Origin: Gonocerus acuteangulatus
Lineage: Eukaryota > Arthropoda > Insecta > Hemiptera > Coreidae
Assembly (NCBI GenBank): GCA_946811695.1
Contig: OX328123.1
Span: 10,487,698-10,551,697 of the forward strand
Length of the DNA stretch: 64,000 bases
Reading direction: 5' to 3'
Position numbers and translations under genes: made by a program. Below, one piece after another: positions 21,615 through 30,765 of the stretch. Position 1 is the stretch's first letter. Each line of letters opens with the position of its first letter. The notes under the pieces are model-generated. The model saw only the letters and a program-made list of their open reading frames with translations. It searched no databases and was not told the origin of the DNA.

Positions 21615-22433
21615 GTATGTTCTGGGCTTTAGAAAATTTCAGAAAATTCATTTTAGCATAAGAATAGAATCGTGAAGTTTCAAACGCACGTTAGATCTTT
21701 TGGAATGTTTTTTTTTCTGTTTATTGTAGCATGAGTTGTAGGTGTGTGTTTGTGGTTAAATGTATTAGTCCAAGAGCTGATAACTGCACGTTTCATGAAG
21801 TGTTTTATGCACTTTGAAATTTTGCTGCAATGTACCTCTTGGATAGATAAGAAGGTATAAGTGCATTGGCTAGACAAGGTACTGCATATTAGGGAAAGGA
21901 GCAAAAAAATATTGCCCGAAAATAGAGTTTTATTCAGAAGCCAACTATCTTTAATGTAAAATTAAGACAATTTTACAATGAATAAGTAAGACAGACAATT
22001 TTAAGGGGTATAACATATATTAAAAAAAAGTTTTTATTTTAATATAAAAGGAGTGTTTTATTCACGCCTTTCATTTAAAGCGGTACAGCTGTACAAAATC
22101 ATGTGAGCAAGAACCAATGAGAGCGTAGAGAACAACCACAACTGCGTGGTGCTCTCATTCACCCTTAAGGTTACACGCAGTGTATTGCAGTCAATCATAG
22201 GCAACATTTATTTTCATGTTTCCTAATAATTAAACCCCACAAAAGTGTTTGACCTTTTGTGATTATTTGCAAGTATGTATATTGAAGACGCTGTTTAAAT
22301 CGCAGCGTAAATAAAGCACTTAATTTAATTTTGTAGATGGAGATAGTTAGCCGCTGCAGAGATACGAAGACAGGTATAGTTGGGATTCGGCTAGGAGAAA
22401 AACGTCAGACTTTCAAAAAGAAATCTGTATTTG

Positions 22434-22467
22434 GACGTTTCGACTGCACAATGGCAGCCTTCTTCAG
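22434..22467 (-). ncRNA. Hammerhead-ribozyme-like motif (PLE type)
   Basis: Minus-strand copy of the motif at 22699-22732; identical core and stem II. Confidence 0.65.
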
Positions 22468-22698
22468 CTAAAAAATATATACAAATTATAAGTAAAAAAA
22501 TATATATGTACAACTAGTAAGTAAAAGACAGGCAGAAATGAGCGGAGTATATATATCAATACAATATTTTTTTTAAAAATAAGATAAGGTTAAAATTTAT
22601 TGTATTGATATATATACTCCGCTCATTTCTGCCTGCCTTTTACTTACTAGTTGTACATATATATTTTTTTTTACTTATAATTTGTATATATTTTTTAG

Positions 22699-22732
22699 CT
22701 GAAGAAGGCTGCCATTGTGCAGTCGAAACGTC
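22699..22732 (+). ncRNA. Hammerhead-ribozyme-like motif (PLE type)
   Basis: CTGAAGA (CUGANGA), stem II GGCTGC/GCAGTC (six pairs, one G-U) with loop CATTGT, GAAA, then CGTC, where ACGT can serve as a minimal palindromic stem III and GUC as the cleavage triplet. All conserved core positions are present. PLEs are known to encode such minimal hammerheads. Confidence 0.65.
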
Positions 22733-23019
22733 CAAATACAGATTTCTTTTTGAAAGTCTGACGTTTTTCTCCTAGCCGAATCCCAACTATACCTGTCTTC
22801 GTATCTTAATTTAATTTTTTTTTTAATAAAGTAGGTACTTTGGTTTTTTTTTTTTTTGTTATTTATATTTTAACCCCCTTAAATGTGTCTGCCCTATTTA
22901 TTATACATTGCAAAATGGCCTTAATTTGGAAGTTTTTCCATTAATGATAGTTAGCTTCTGAATATTTCTCTGTTTTTAGGCAATATTTTGCTAAGTCTAG
23001 CCAACACATATTTACTTTC

Positions 23020-23253
23020 TTATTTATCCAAGGAGACCCGGTAGCCGTGAGGGTTAAGGCGTGAGCTCTTAACACTCCGTACCAAAGGTCGTGGGTTCGA
23101 TTCCCACTAGGGGTGGTGGCTTTTCTTTCGAAAAAAGAAAAGGCATCACACCTATCCTGGCTAGAAAAGGGTGGTAACCTATAGATAACCCGTCCTAAAA
23201 TTCGTAGTTAATAATAAATGGACGTTAAAATTTAAATAAATTATTTATCCAAG
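23020..23253 (+). mobile_element. tRNA-derived SINE-1, full length with target duplication
   Basis: The element is 23033-23240 (about 208 bp). The head has a tRNA-like A-box region (GTAGCCGTGAGGGTTAAGG) and B box GGTTCGATTCCC. The body has a TTTTCTTTCGAAAAAAGAAA hairpin and CACCTATCCTGGCTAG. The tail is AATAATAAATGGACGTTAAA. A 13-bp duplication TTATTTATCCAAG is at 23020-23032 and 23241-23253. Lies in the intron of the secreted-precursor gene. Confidence 0.85.
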
Positions 23254-23455
23254 AACAGCTTTCCTTGTTTATTGTATATACTTGTTCGCAGTATACCGAA
23301 AATATTTATTATATATCGTCCTGTAAAAACATATTTGTTGTATAGGAAACAATATGGTAAATTAAACCGTAACTACTTAATTTTGCAGAAACAAATAGAT
23401 TTGCAGACCCATTTTTAATAGGTTAAACAAAAAATAAAATATATTTCAAAGCTAT

Positions 23456-24081
23456 TGTTTACGATTGTGATCACTCTACCATTTTTTATATGGTTTAGAG
23501 TGGACCACTGACGGTGAAGGACTGCAGAGATTTGTACATAGGTTGAATTTAAAATCAGGATTTATTTTGGCAAATATAATTAATTAGATGGGGGTGTAAA
23601 GCCAAAAGCAGGAACATATTTATTGTTATTGGGTTAGTTAAATTTTGGATTATGATAAATGATGAGTGCTGCCGATGGTTGAACTGTTGAATGGTTTTGC
23701 TGGATCTTCATAAATGATAAATTAAGAGAGGTACCTGGTGTCTTGACGCTTATGTGTTTAAGCATGATGTATAAGCCCTGTAATGTGCTGCATTTTCTTG
23801 TTTCTCCAATCCTGGTGGGCTGGCCAACACCATTCCTGCTCCCTTCGCTCGTCCTGGGTGGCTTAGATGTTTACTCCTCCATAATTGGTGTATGAAACTT
23901 GGGGAGAGAAAAACTTGGATGCTCCAGACTCGCTGCTTGGTGACTATGCGACTATATCTTCCGAACTTGTCTTTGCGTGCAGTTCGTACTGCCGCGGGCA
24001 AGTAGTTCCCGGGCACACCGCTAGGTGGCAGCACCTCACGGGGTAGACTTCTTACATATAATGAGCGGAGTGAAGCGAACA
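23456..24081 (-). repeat. BEL/Pao 3' LTR
   Basis: 626 bp, TGTTTACGATTGTG at the left and GTGAAGCGAACA at the right. Short open frames inside it (for example at 23750-24091 minus) recur in the other LTR and are incidental. Confidence 0.92.
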
Positions 24082-24095
24082 AACCGCCCACCTAA
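24082..24095 (-). promoter_or_regulatory. Polypurine-tract candidate
   Basis: The minus strand just upstream of the 3' LTR reads AGGTGGGCGGTT, a purine-rich stretch in the place where second-strand priming occurs. Short and impure, so tentative. Confidence 0.4.
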
Positions 24096-24439
24096 ATTAG
24101 TTTAAGCTAATTTACAATACAAAAAATAAAAATAGAAAATATTACAAGGGTGCGTACAAGTTGGTTCAACCTACAAACAACACAGAAATGAAAAAGAGTA
24201 GATAAACAAAAATACAATAATGAGGGTAAAAAACTTCTAATGTATGTGGCGTTGAATAGGTGTACCAAATACAAATTGAAACTACTTCCAAAAAAAATGT
24301 TTAAAATAAGGATAAAGTAAACAAATTCCATAATGAAGAAGAATAACGAAAACAAAAGAGCCAAACTTGGATATTCAACTAGCTGAACGATCTTCCGTTT
24401 CAGCGTGAAATAAAGGAACAAGGGACGTAACTGCCCTAG

Positions 24440-27400
24440 TTAAAGTTTGCCGGTGGGGGTTAGGACATCCACAACGCGAATGATTCCGTCGCGACCAGGG
24501 TAGGTGAATGTGACTCGTCCTACGGGCCATTGTCCTAGAAGTGGTATTCTTTCCACAAGGACACGATGTCTCCCGATTTGATGATGGGTTGAAATCTTCC
24601 TGGGTGAATTCTTCAATCTGCCGCCCACCCTGAGGATCCCCTGTTCATCGAAGAAAGGTGAAATGTGGACATAATCTGTCCCCTTTTTCATCGAGGCATC
24701 CTTGTGCAACTGTTGTGGCATTGATGTGAACTTTAAAGGAGATACTTTGGTTTTGCCTTTGACAAGCGAGACCTTGACTTCGCCATCTGAGCTCATGGAG
24801 TGCAAGTACAAGGCAGCGCTGTACCCCTTTGATGATGCATCACAGAAGCCAACCAAGCGGCGAACAGCTAGGGGTTCAGTGATGTGTCGTGGAATCGAGA
24901 TAGAAGACAGGACTAGCCAATCGGTTGTAAGTTCCATCCAGGCACCTTGGAGATCGTGTGGGAGTTCTTCGTCCCAGTCGGTCTTCGCTTTCCAGACCTC
25001 TTGGAGCAATGACTTGGCGATGAAGACTACAGGAGCAAGCAGTCCAAGTGGGTCAAAGATACGCGATATTGACGACAGCATGTGCCGTTTAGTGACCGGA
25101 CAAGGATGAGGGGGTTTGACCGAATAGGAAAAGGAATCATTAGATGAGCGCCAAAGTAGACCTAATATTTTGGTGGAGTCGTCGATTCTGATGGCTACAG
25201 ATTCGCTGTGTTGTTCTTTGGCAGGAAGAAGCATCGGTTCGGTCGAAGCCCACTTGCTTAGGGTAAATCCGCCTTTTGCGAATAAACAGCGTAACTGGTT
25301 TTGAAGTAGAAGAGCTTCTTCTAGGGTGTCAGCTCCGCTGCACAGGTCGTCAACGTAGCAGTTCTCTAAAACGCGACTTGCGGCTAAGGGGAATTCTGAC
25401 CCATGGATTTCTACAAGTCGCCTTGCGGTTCGAAGAGCTTGATATGCGCTTGACTTAAGCCCATATGTTACGGTATTGAGCTCCATTATCTGAATTGCCT
25501 TGTTGGGTGAATCGCGCCACAGGATGTGCTGGAATTTTCTGTCTTCTTCGTGAATGACAACTTGCCGATACATCTTAACCATGTCCGCACATAGAGGAAT
25601 GGCATAGAGGCGAAAACGGATCAGAATGTTGCACAAATCTTCTTGTAGCTTGGGTCCCGATAGGAGTGCGTCATTGAGACTGTAACCTGATGACGAAGGG
25701 CATGACGCATCGAAAACTACCCTCAGCTTCATGTCGCCATGGGGGCCCTCCTGCCAAACGCCATGGTGAGGGATGAGATACGAGGACTTTGTTTTAGCAG
25801 GAGACATGTGTCCGAGGTCCCTGTATTCCTGCATGAATTCGGAATATTTATGAAAAAACGCGGGATCCTTTCGGAATCTAGTTTCCAGAGCGTAGAAACG
25901 GCGGTATGCAATATCTCTGTTGTCGCCGATCGGAACACCTTCCTTGAAGGGCAGTCTCACTATGAATCGTCCCTCTTCATCTCGAGAAAGTGTCTTCGAG
26001 TAAAATTCCTCGCAATAGGCATCTTCGGGGTCGGTTCGGTCAACAGGTTTGGGCTCTTCAATCTCCCAAAACAACTTCATGTCATCCTCAATTGAATGAT
26101 GCCTTTCGATAAAGAATGAGTGATGAGAAGTAGAGGGGTGATTATTCAATGTGCCGGTGACAACGAGTCCGAATGTGGTGGGCAACAATGACAAACCATC
26201 GATGTCAGAGGGTTTAGATGCGCCGGAAATAATTTGATGGAAGACATCTCCTCCTAACAGTATGTCGATGGGTTTAGACTCTCCAAATTGGTGATCGGCC
26301 AAGGGTAAATCCATAAGCTTGCTGGAAAGTGATGTTGGTAGGCTGATACTGGGCAAATCAGATGTAATGTGATCGATGACCAACGGTGTCACCTTTAACT
26401 CATTGTCTCCAACGAGTGGGCGTAAAACGCAGTGTGTGGATCCTTTTACTAGGTGCGCTGGTAGGGTTGATCCTGCGAGGCTTGTGATGGACACCTTGGA
26501 AGGGCAAATCTTAGCACCTATCTTCTTTGCGAGAGAGGAAGTCATGAAGGTATTTTGACTGCCCGAGTCGAGGAGAGCATGTGCGGTGTGGAAATCACCT
26601 CTTGAACCTCTAATCAAGGTGCGCACGGTTCCGAGGAGTACGGTGCTCCTTGAGCATGATTTCTGGGCTGAGCCAAAACCGATGAAGGACTTGTCTTGAG
26701 TGTCTGCGACTGGAGATTGTCTTTTGTCATGAGCTGGTTCCTCATCCTTGGTGACTCCACGATCATCTCGATGGATCAGTGAGTGGTGTTTACTCCTGCA
26801 GTAGATGCAGCGAAATTTGGAACGGCAGTTTCCAACTCTGTGCCCTTTTTTTAAACAGTTGAAACACACCTTCCAAGAACGTATCATCGATGCCCGTTGC
26901 TCTACAGGAAGTTTTTTAAATCTTTCGCACTTCGCACAGGTGTGGGCGCCTTGGCAGAAAAGGCATTGAACGGGCTTAGGACTGGTTTCTCGGGACTTAG
27001 AACTTTGAGAATCCGAGGAATCGCTGCTGGTGTGAAATGAAACCGCTTTGTACCGCGAGGAGTTTCTGCTGGGACAGCTAACACGAGAGTTTGAGGAGGA
27101 CCTACTGCTTGAGCTTGTTCCTGATACATCCTGTGACATCTTGAGGGCGAGTTTCCTTTGGCGAATGAATGTTATTACGTCCTCAGTTTTCGGAAGGTCC
27201 TTGCTGGACTCTCGAGATAATTCGAATTGTTTCCTCGTTTCAGCGTCAAGAGCGCGCAGGGCTAATGTGGATAATATGAATTCGCAAGGATTCCCGAGTT
27301 TGAGAGAGTTAAAGGCCTCGATACTATCGGCAACGCCTGTAAGAAACCTATCATATTTCTGCTGTTCCGATTTGGCAGAGGTAACTTCACAATCCACGAT

Positions 27401-28084
27401 GCGATGAACTAGAAGACGAGCTAATACTCGAGGGTTGTCATAGGTCTTTGTTACCTTCTCCCAAGCTTGATCGTAGGACTCATCCGCGAAGGTGAAATTG
27501 GAAACTAATGACGCGGATTCTCCTTTGAGAGCTGCTATCAGATAATGAAATTTCTCAATTTTGCTGAGAGATTTGCGATCGTGTATCATGGAGCGGAACG
27601 TGTCTCTGAAGTGGGTCCATTGTAGGAGGTCGCCTGAGAATGTGGGAATTGGGATCTTATCGAGCTCGGGACCGCGGGAGGTCATTATTGGCAGTTCGGT
27701 TTTTTCAGCTTTCCTTAAAGAGTCGCGGTCCTTGAGGGAGAGTAGAATGGCTTTAGCAGCGATAATTTCAGACCGTAGCTTGCTGTATACCGCATCCCAA
27801 TCTTTATTAGGGAAAATATCGCTTTCTCCCAAAAGCAGATGTAGTGAGTCACGTTTGTCCCATGTGCAGCAGAATTCCTCCCACTCTTCCTTCGCGACGA
27901 GATACCTCGCCTCGAAGTTACGTATGTCGTCATCTGCGATATCGTTCAATGTAATGTCGCCGATTCCAATGATGTTGCGCTTTAAAAGGCGCATTTTGCG
28001 TTCAAGTGCGTTGGCTTGATTAAGATAATCAGTGGATTTCGTCGCTTGACGCTTTTGAGCGTCATGATCTTCAGGCATATTCAA
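24440..28084 (-). CDS. BEL/Pao gag-pol polyprotein, 1214 aa, integrase-deleted
   Basis: Domains in order: a gag-like DUF1759 region at about 150-290 (IPTFSGDLLQWTHFRDTF); Ser-rich linker; Cys/His knuckles at 374-438, including CFNCLKKGHRVGNC (407-420); DUF1758 aspartic protease with DSGS at 506-509; reverse transcriptase at about 690-1010 with LCADMVKMYRQV (831-842) and catalytic YVDD at 910-913; start of RNase H with FCDASSKGYSAALY at 1080-1093. From about 1118 the frame jumps to the segment before the integrase (FFDEQGILRVGGRLKNS, 1144-1160), then directly to the C-terminal tail (GQWPVGRVTFTYPGRDG, 1184-1200). The rest of RNase H and the integrase core are missing, without loss of frame. 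Intact members of the clade have roughly 1700-1900 residues. Not a host gene. Confidence 0.9.
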   Translation of the reverse strand: MNMPEDHDAQKRQATKSTDYLNQANALERKMRLLKRNIIGIGDITLNDIADDDIRNFEARYLVAKEEWEEFCCTWDKRDSLHLLLGESDIFPNKDWDAVYSKLRSEIIAAKAILLSLKDRDSLRKAEKTELPIMTSRGPELDKIPIPTFSGDLLQWTHFRDTFRSMIHDRKSLSKIEKFHYLIAALKGESASLVSNFTFADESYDQAWEKVTKTYDNPRVLARLLVHRIVDCEVTSAKSEQQKYDRFLTGVADSIEAFNSLKLGNPCEFILSTLALRALDAETRKQFELSRESSKDLPKTEDVITFIRQRKLALKMSQDVSGTSSSSRSSSNSRVSCPSRNSSRYKAVSFHTSSDSSDSQSSKSRETSPKPVQCLFCQGAHTCAKCERFKKLPVEQRASMIRSWKVCFNCLKKGHRVGNCRSKFRCIYCRSKHHSLIHRDDRGVTKDEEPAHDKRQSPVADTQDKSFIGFGSAQKSCSRSTVLLGTVRTLIRGSRGDFHTAHALLDSGSQNTFMTSSLAKKIGAKICPSKVSITSLAGSTLPAHLVKGSTHCVLRPLVGDNELKVTPLVIDHITSDLPSISLPTSLSSKLMDLPLADHQFGESKPIDILLGGDVFHQIISGASKPSDIDGLSLLPTTFGLVVTGTLNNHPSTSHHSFFIERHHSIEDDMKLFWEIEEPKPVDRTDPEDAYCEEFYSKTLSRDEEGRFIVRLPFKEGVPIGDNRDIAYRRFYALETRFRKDPAFFHKYSEFMQEYRDLGHMSPAKTKSSYLIPHHGVWQEGPHGDMKLRVVFDASCPSSSGYSLNDALLSGPKLQEDLCNILIRFRLYAIPLCADMVKMYRQVVIHEEDRKFQHILWRDSPNKAIQIMELNTVTYGLKSSAYQALRTARRLVEIHGSEFPLAASRVLENCYVDDLCSGADTLEEALLLQNQLRCLFAKGGFTLSKWASTEPMLLPAKEQHSESVAIRIDDSTKILGLLWRSSNDSFSYSVKPPHPCPVTKRHMLSSISRIFDPLGLLAPVVFIAKSLLQEVWKAKTDWDEELPHDLQGAWMELTTDWLVLSSISIPRHITEPLAVRRLVGFCDASSKGYSAALYLHSMSSDGEVKVSLVKGKTKVSPLKFTSMPQQLHKDASMKKGTDYVHISPFFDEQGILRVGGRLKNSPRKISTHHQIGRHRVLVERIPLLGQWPVGRVTFTYPGRDGIIRVVDVLTPTGKL

Positions 28085-28491
28085 AACAAAAACAAAGCAG
28101 CCAACCAGATCGAGCAGGAGCGGAGCAAGGAGTTAGCCAAACAAATAAAAGAATGAGAACAATAGAGCAAAAGGAAGAAGCAAGGGTATAAATAGAGATA
28201 GAAAATGTTCAGGTACCAATAAGAACAACAAAATAAATAAAACTTGAGAAGAGAACGGGCTGAGCAGACGAAACATTAAAATAGAGTAAGATGATTGACT
28301 ACATTAATACAACAGGCTAAGCTAAAGTCAATTAAAACCATTAAAATAATCAAAAGCATTTAAAACACATCATACATAAGGTGACTGTCACGAAAAGAAA
28401 CCAAGGAGAGTGTGACGTCACGAGAGCGGGGCCACTGTAACTTTACTTGGCAACCACTACCTCTATGGACTGAGTCTAGGTGGAGAAACAG

Positions 28492-28531
28492 CCATAGATT
28501 TAGAAAGGAATCCTCCTTTCTAAATCTATGG
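28492..28531. repeat. Perfect 18-bp hairpin in the retrotransposon leader
   Basis: CCATAGATTTAGAAAGGA at 28492-28509 is exactly inverted at 28514-28531 with a 4-nt loop. It sits in the leader, where packaging or dimerisation signals lie in LTR elements; that role is only a guess. Confidence 0.8.
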
Positions 28532-29172
28532 AAACAGCTAGCTGAGCGAAGCCTCCCTAGTTTGAGAAAACCATGAGGATCAGTCACAGTGGAAGAAGAA
28601 TTGTGTTTTAAATAGGTGTTTATGTGTGGAATAACAAATGAATTGACTTTATGTGAAATAATAATAATACCTGTGTGATACATATCTAGAAAATAAAGAT
28701 ATAAATGATATTCATGAGAATCTTATTGTCTACCCAGATCATTAAATGATGATTGAAGAACATATTGTAATTAAATTAAAAAATATAAAGAATAAAATCT
28801 ATAAGGTAATTGAGAGATGAACATGAGACAATAATATGAATAATTTAATAATATAATTGAATGTAAGTTCTCATGTTGGGCTAATGTCAATTACTTGAGT
28901 TAAATATGTCTTCAAACATTTATAGAAATTATTTAAACATTAAAATAGTCTAAGCAACACATTTGAAAAATGATCAAGTCTGATTTGGATCATGAAGAGA
29001 ATTTTTAAACTGATTAGTTCATGATAATTAATACAAAATGGTATAGACTTGATGTGATTTGAAAATAATAATATTTTATAGCAATTAATTCACAAATCCA
29101 TATCAATATATTTTTTATTGCCTGAATATAAGACTATTTTTACCAAAATTATGTAACTGATACAGATCTCTG

Positions 29173-29226
29173 CCCGGAGGACCATTGTTTATGATATTAC
29201 TGGTACAGATCCGGCCCGGAGGACCA
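29173..29226 (-). promoter_or_regulatory. Primer-binding site candidate, duplicated
   Basis: Directly inside the 5' LTR the minus strand reads TGGTCCTCCGGGCCGG, starting with the TGG expected to pair a tRNA CCA end. The same TGGTCCTCCGGG recurs at 29173-29184, with an LTR-edge-like TTGTTTA beside it, so the PBS and LTR edge have been duplicated over about 43 bp. Confidence 0.6.
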
Positions 29227-29852
29227 TGTTTACGATTGTGATCACTCTACCATTTTTTATATGGTTTAGAGTGGACCACTGACGGTGAAGGACTGCAGAG
29301 ATTTGTACATAGGTTGAATTTAAAATCAGGATTTATTTTGGCAAATATAATTAATTAGATGGGGGTGTAAAGCCAAAAGCAGGAACATATTTATTGTTAT
29401 TGGGTTAGTTAAATTTTGGATTATGATAAATGATGAGTGCTGCCGATGGTTGAACTGTTGAATGGTTTTGCTGGATCTTCATAAATGATAAATTAAGAGA
29501 GGTACCTGGTGTCTTGACGCTTATGTGTTTAAGCATGATGTATAAGCCCTGTAATGTGCTGCATTTTCTTGTTTCTCCAATCCTGGTGGGCTGGCCAACA
29601 CCATTCCTGCTCCCTTCGCTCGTCCTGGGTGGCTTAGATGTTTACTCCTCCATAATTGGTGTATGAAACTTGGGGAGAGAAAAACTTGGATGCTCCAGAC
29701 TCGCTGCTTGGTGACTATGCGACTATATCTTCCGAACTTGTCTTTGCGTGCAGTTCGTACTGCCGCGGGCAAGTAGTTCCCGGGCACACCGCTAGGTGGC
29801 AGCACCTCACGGGGTAGACTTCTTACATATAATGAGCGGAGTGAAGCGAACA
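29227..29852 (-). repeat. BEL/Pao 5' LTR
   Basis: 626 bp; no difference from the 3' LTR noticed on reading. Target duplication GCTAT follows at 29853-29857. Confidence 0.92.
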
Positions 29853-29857
29853 GCTAT

Positions 29858-30248
29858 ATTTTTATGATTTTTCGCAAAGACTCTAAAAAAATATATAGAA
29901 TTTATGTTTCTATTGTTCAAAACTTAATAGACATTTTTTACGCACTTGCTACAAATTTTTCATGAAAAGCAGCACACAAAAACAACAAATAGCCAAATAA
30001 CTCGAAATATTGTATTAATGTGCGTAGTTGCGAGTCTTTAAGACAACCTCCCCCATACCGATTAACATTTCAACGCATACACATTACGCTGTACACTCGC
30101 AGTTAATGAAAAGTAACCCCAGGAACACCTTTCCTGGGTGTTAGGCATTCCTATGTTGGATGGTATGATACAAATAGGAATTTATAAGAATATTATTAAA
30201 AAAAAAAAAAAAAAAAAAAAAATCGTTTAGACTCTTGTGCTTAAATTC
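29858..30248. other. Intronic spacer
   Basis: AT-rich DNA with a poly(A) run at about 30199-30221; no gene or known repeat recognised. Confidence 0.4.
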
Positions 30249-30415
30249 AGGAACATAAATATGCTTTAGGTCCACACGACAAACCTGTGTAATGTACTCT
30301 ATAACATACAGTCTTCTTTTTCGTACATGGCCACCGCGCAAGCGGGAACGCCAACTGACACTTTTTTGAAAAGTTCTTTTTCTAGTTTAGTCATCGCTAA
30401 AGCACATTTATACTT
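30249..30415. repeat. Dispersed repeat D
   Basis: GAACATAAATATGCTTTAGG at the left, CGCTAAAGCACATTTA at the right; the GC-rich palindrome is eroded to GCGCAAGCGGGAACG. Ends about 85 bp before the exon at 30500. Confidence 0.65.
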
Positions 30416-30499
30416 CATCATGTTGTGATGGTTTTTTTTGGGGGGAGGGGGGAATATTTAATTTCAATAAACTTACAATATCATAATTTTGTTATATAG

Positions 30500-30765
30500 G
30501 GCGCTACAAGAGATTTTCAAATTATGATGACGAGGTTTTGAGTGGATATTTCCGGAAAAACAGGATGTATCCACATTCTGAAGGAGACGAAACAAGACAT
30601 GAAATGAGTTATTTCCGGCCTAGGAGACCTTTGAACAAAAAAACAGGGAAAACTGACTTTATAACTTGTATAGCTAGGGAAGTGTTTAGGGGAACACCGC
30701 CTCATATTGTCAGAGCAAAGTGCGATAAGTACCGCCGCCAAAGTTTTGCATATCTCAGAGGTTAA
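30500..30765 (+). CDS. Putative secreted precursor, C-terminal exon
   Basis: The acceptor TTGTTATATAG precedes an 88-codon open phase that joins the split codon of 21614. It reads GRYKRFSNYDDEVLSGYFRK, then a region with basic pairs (RPRR, NKK) and TDFITCIAREVFRGTPPHIV followed by RAKCDKYRRQSFAYLRG. The first KR could be a convertase site. The spacing P-x2-I-x2-A-x-C recalls cystine-knot ligands (Trunk/PTTH, noggin, IL-17), but only two cysteines are visible, so I do not assign a family. It may stop at TAA 30763-30765, or splice out at the donor CAGAG|GTTAAA (exon end 30760) into unseen exons. Codon content looks protein-like, unlike the surrounding repeats. Confidence 0.5.

Larger units (their letters stand above)
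22360..22806. mobile_element. Penelope-type foldback, near-perfect 447-bp hairpin
   Basis: AGATACGAAGACAGGTATAG at 22360 returns inverted at 22787-22806, and the arms (about 200 bp each) pair almost perfectly up to a 35-bp AT-rich loop. Each arm carries one hammerhead-like motif (22434-22467 and 22699-22732). The arm pairing is so complete that this copy must be young or gene-converted. Confidence 0.8.
21765..23016. mobile_element. Long-TIR element H, copy split by a PLE foldback
   Basis: The left arm from 21765 (GTCCAAGAGCTGATAACTGC, TTTCATGAAGTGTTTTATGC, TTTTATTCAGAAGCCAACTA) matches the intact element at 41819-42876. The right arm at 22860-23016 carries the inverse (CCTTAATTTGG, GTTAGCTTCTGAATA). 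The foldback at 22360-22806 interrupts it. Outer right end eroded. Confidence 0.6.
28085..29226 (-). other. BEL/Pao 5' leader
   Basis: About 1.1 kb of untranslated leader between the 5' LTR and the ORF start. It contains the hairpin at 28492-28531 and the primer-binding candidate at 29211-29226. No long frame. Confidence 0.7.
23456..29852 (-). mobile_element. BEL/Pao LTR retrotransposon, internally deleted
   Basis: A complete insertion of about 6.4 kb read on the minus strand. Two 626-bp LTRs (23456-24081 and 29227-29852) appear identical in a line-by-line reading and start TG and end CA. A 5-bp target duplication GCTAT is at 23451-23455 and 29853-29857. One long ORF (24440-28084) encodes gag, protease and RT, but RNase H is cut short and the integrase core is absent. 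It lies antisense in the intron of the gene with exons at 21495 and 30500. Identical LTRs imply a very recent insertion, so the deletion was probably carried by the source copy and mobilised in trans. Confidence 0.92.

Noticed and set aside
23750..24091. 113-codon minus-strand frame
   Set aside because: It lies in the BEL LTR and recurs in the other LTR (29521-29805); no protein-like features.
24702..25109. Plus-strand frames across 24700-28020
   Set aside because: They are antisense shadows of the BEL polyprotein.
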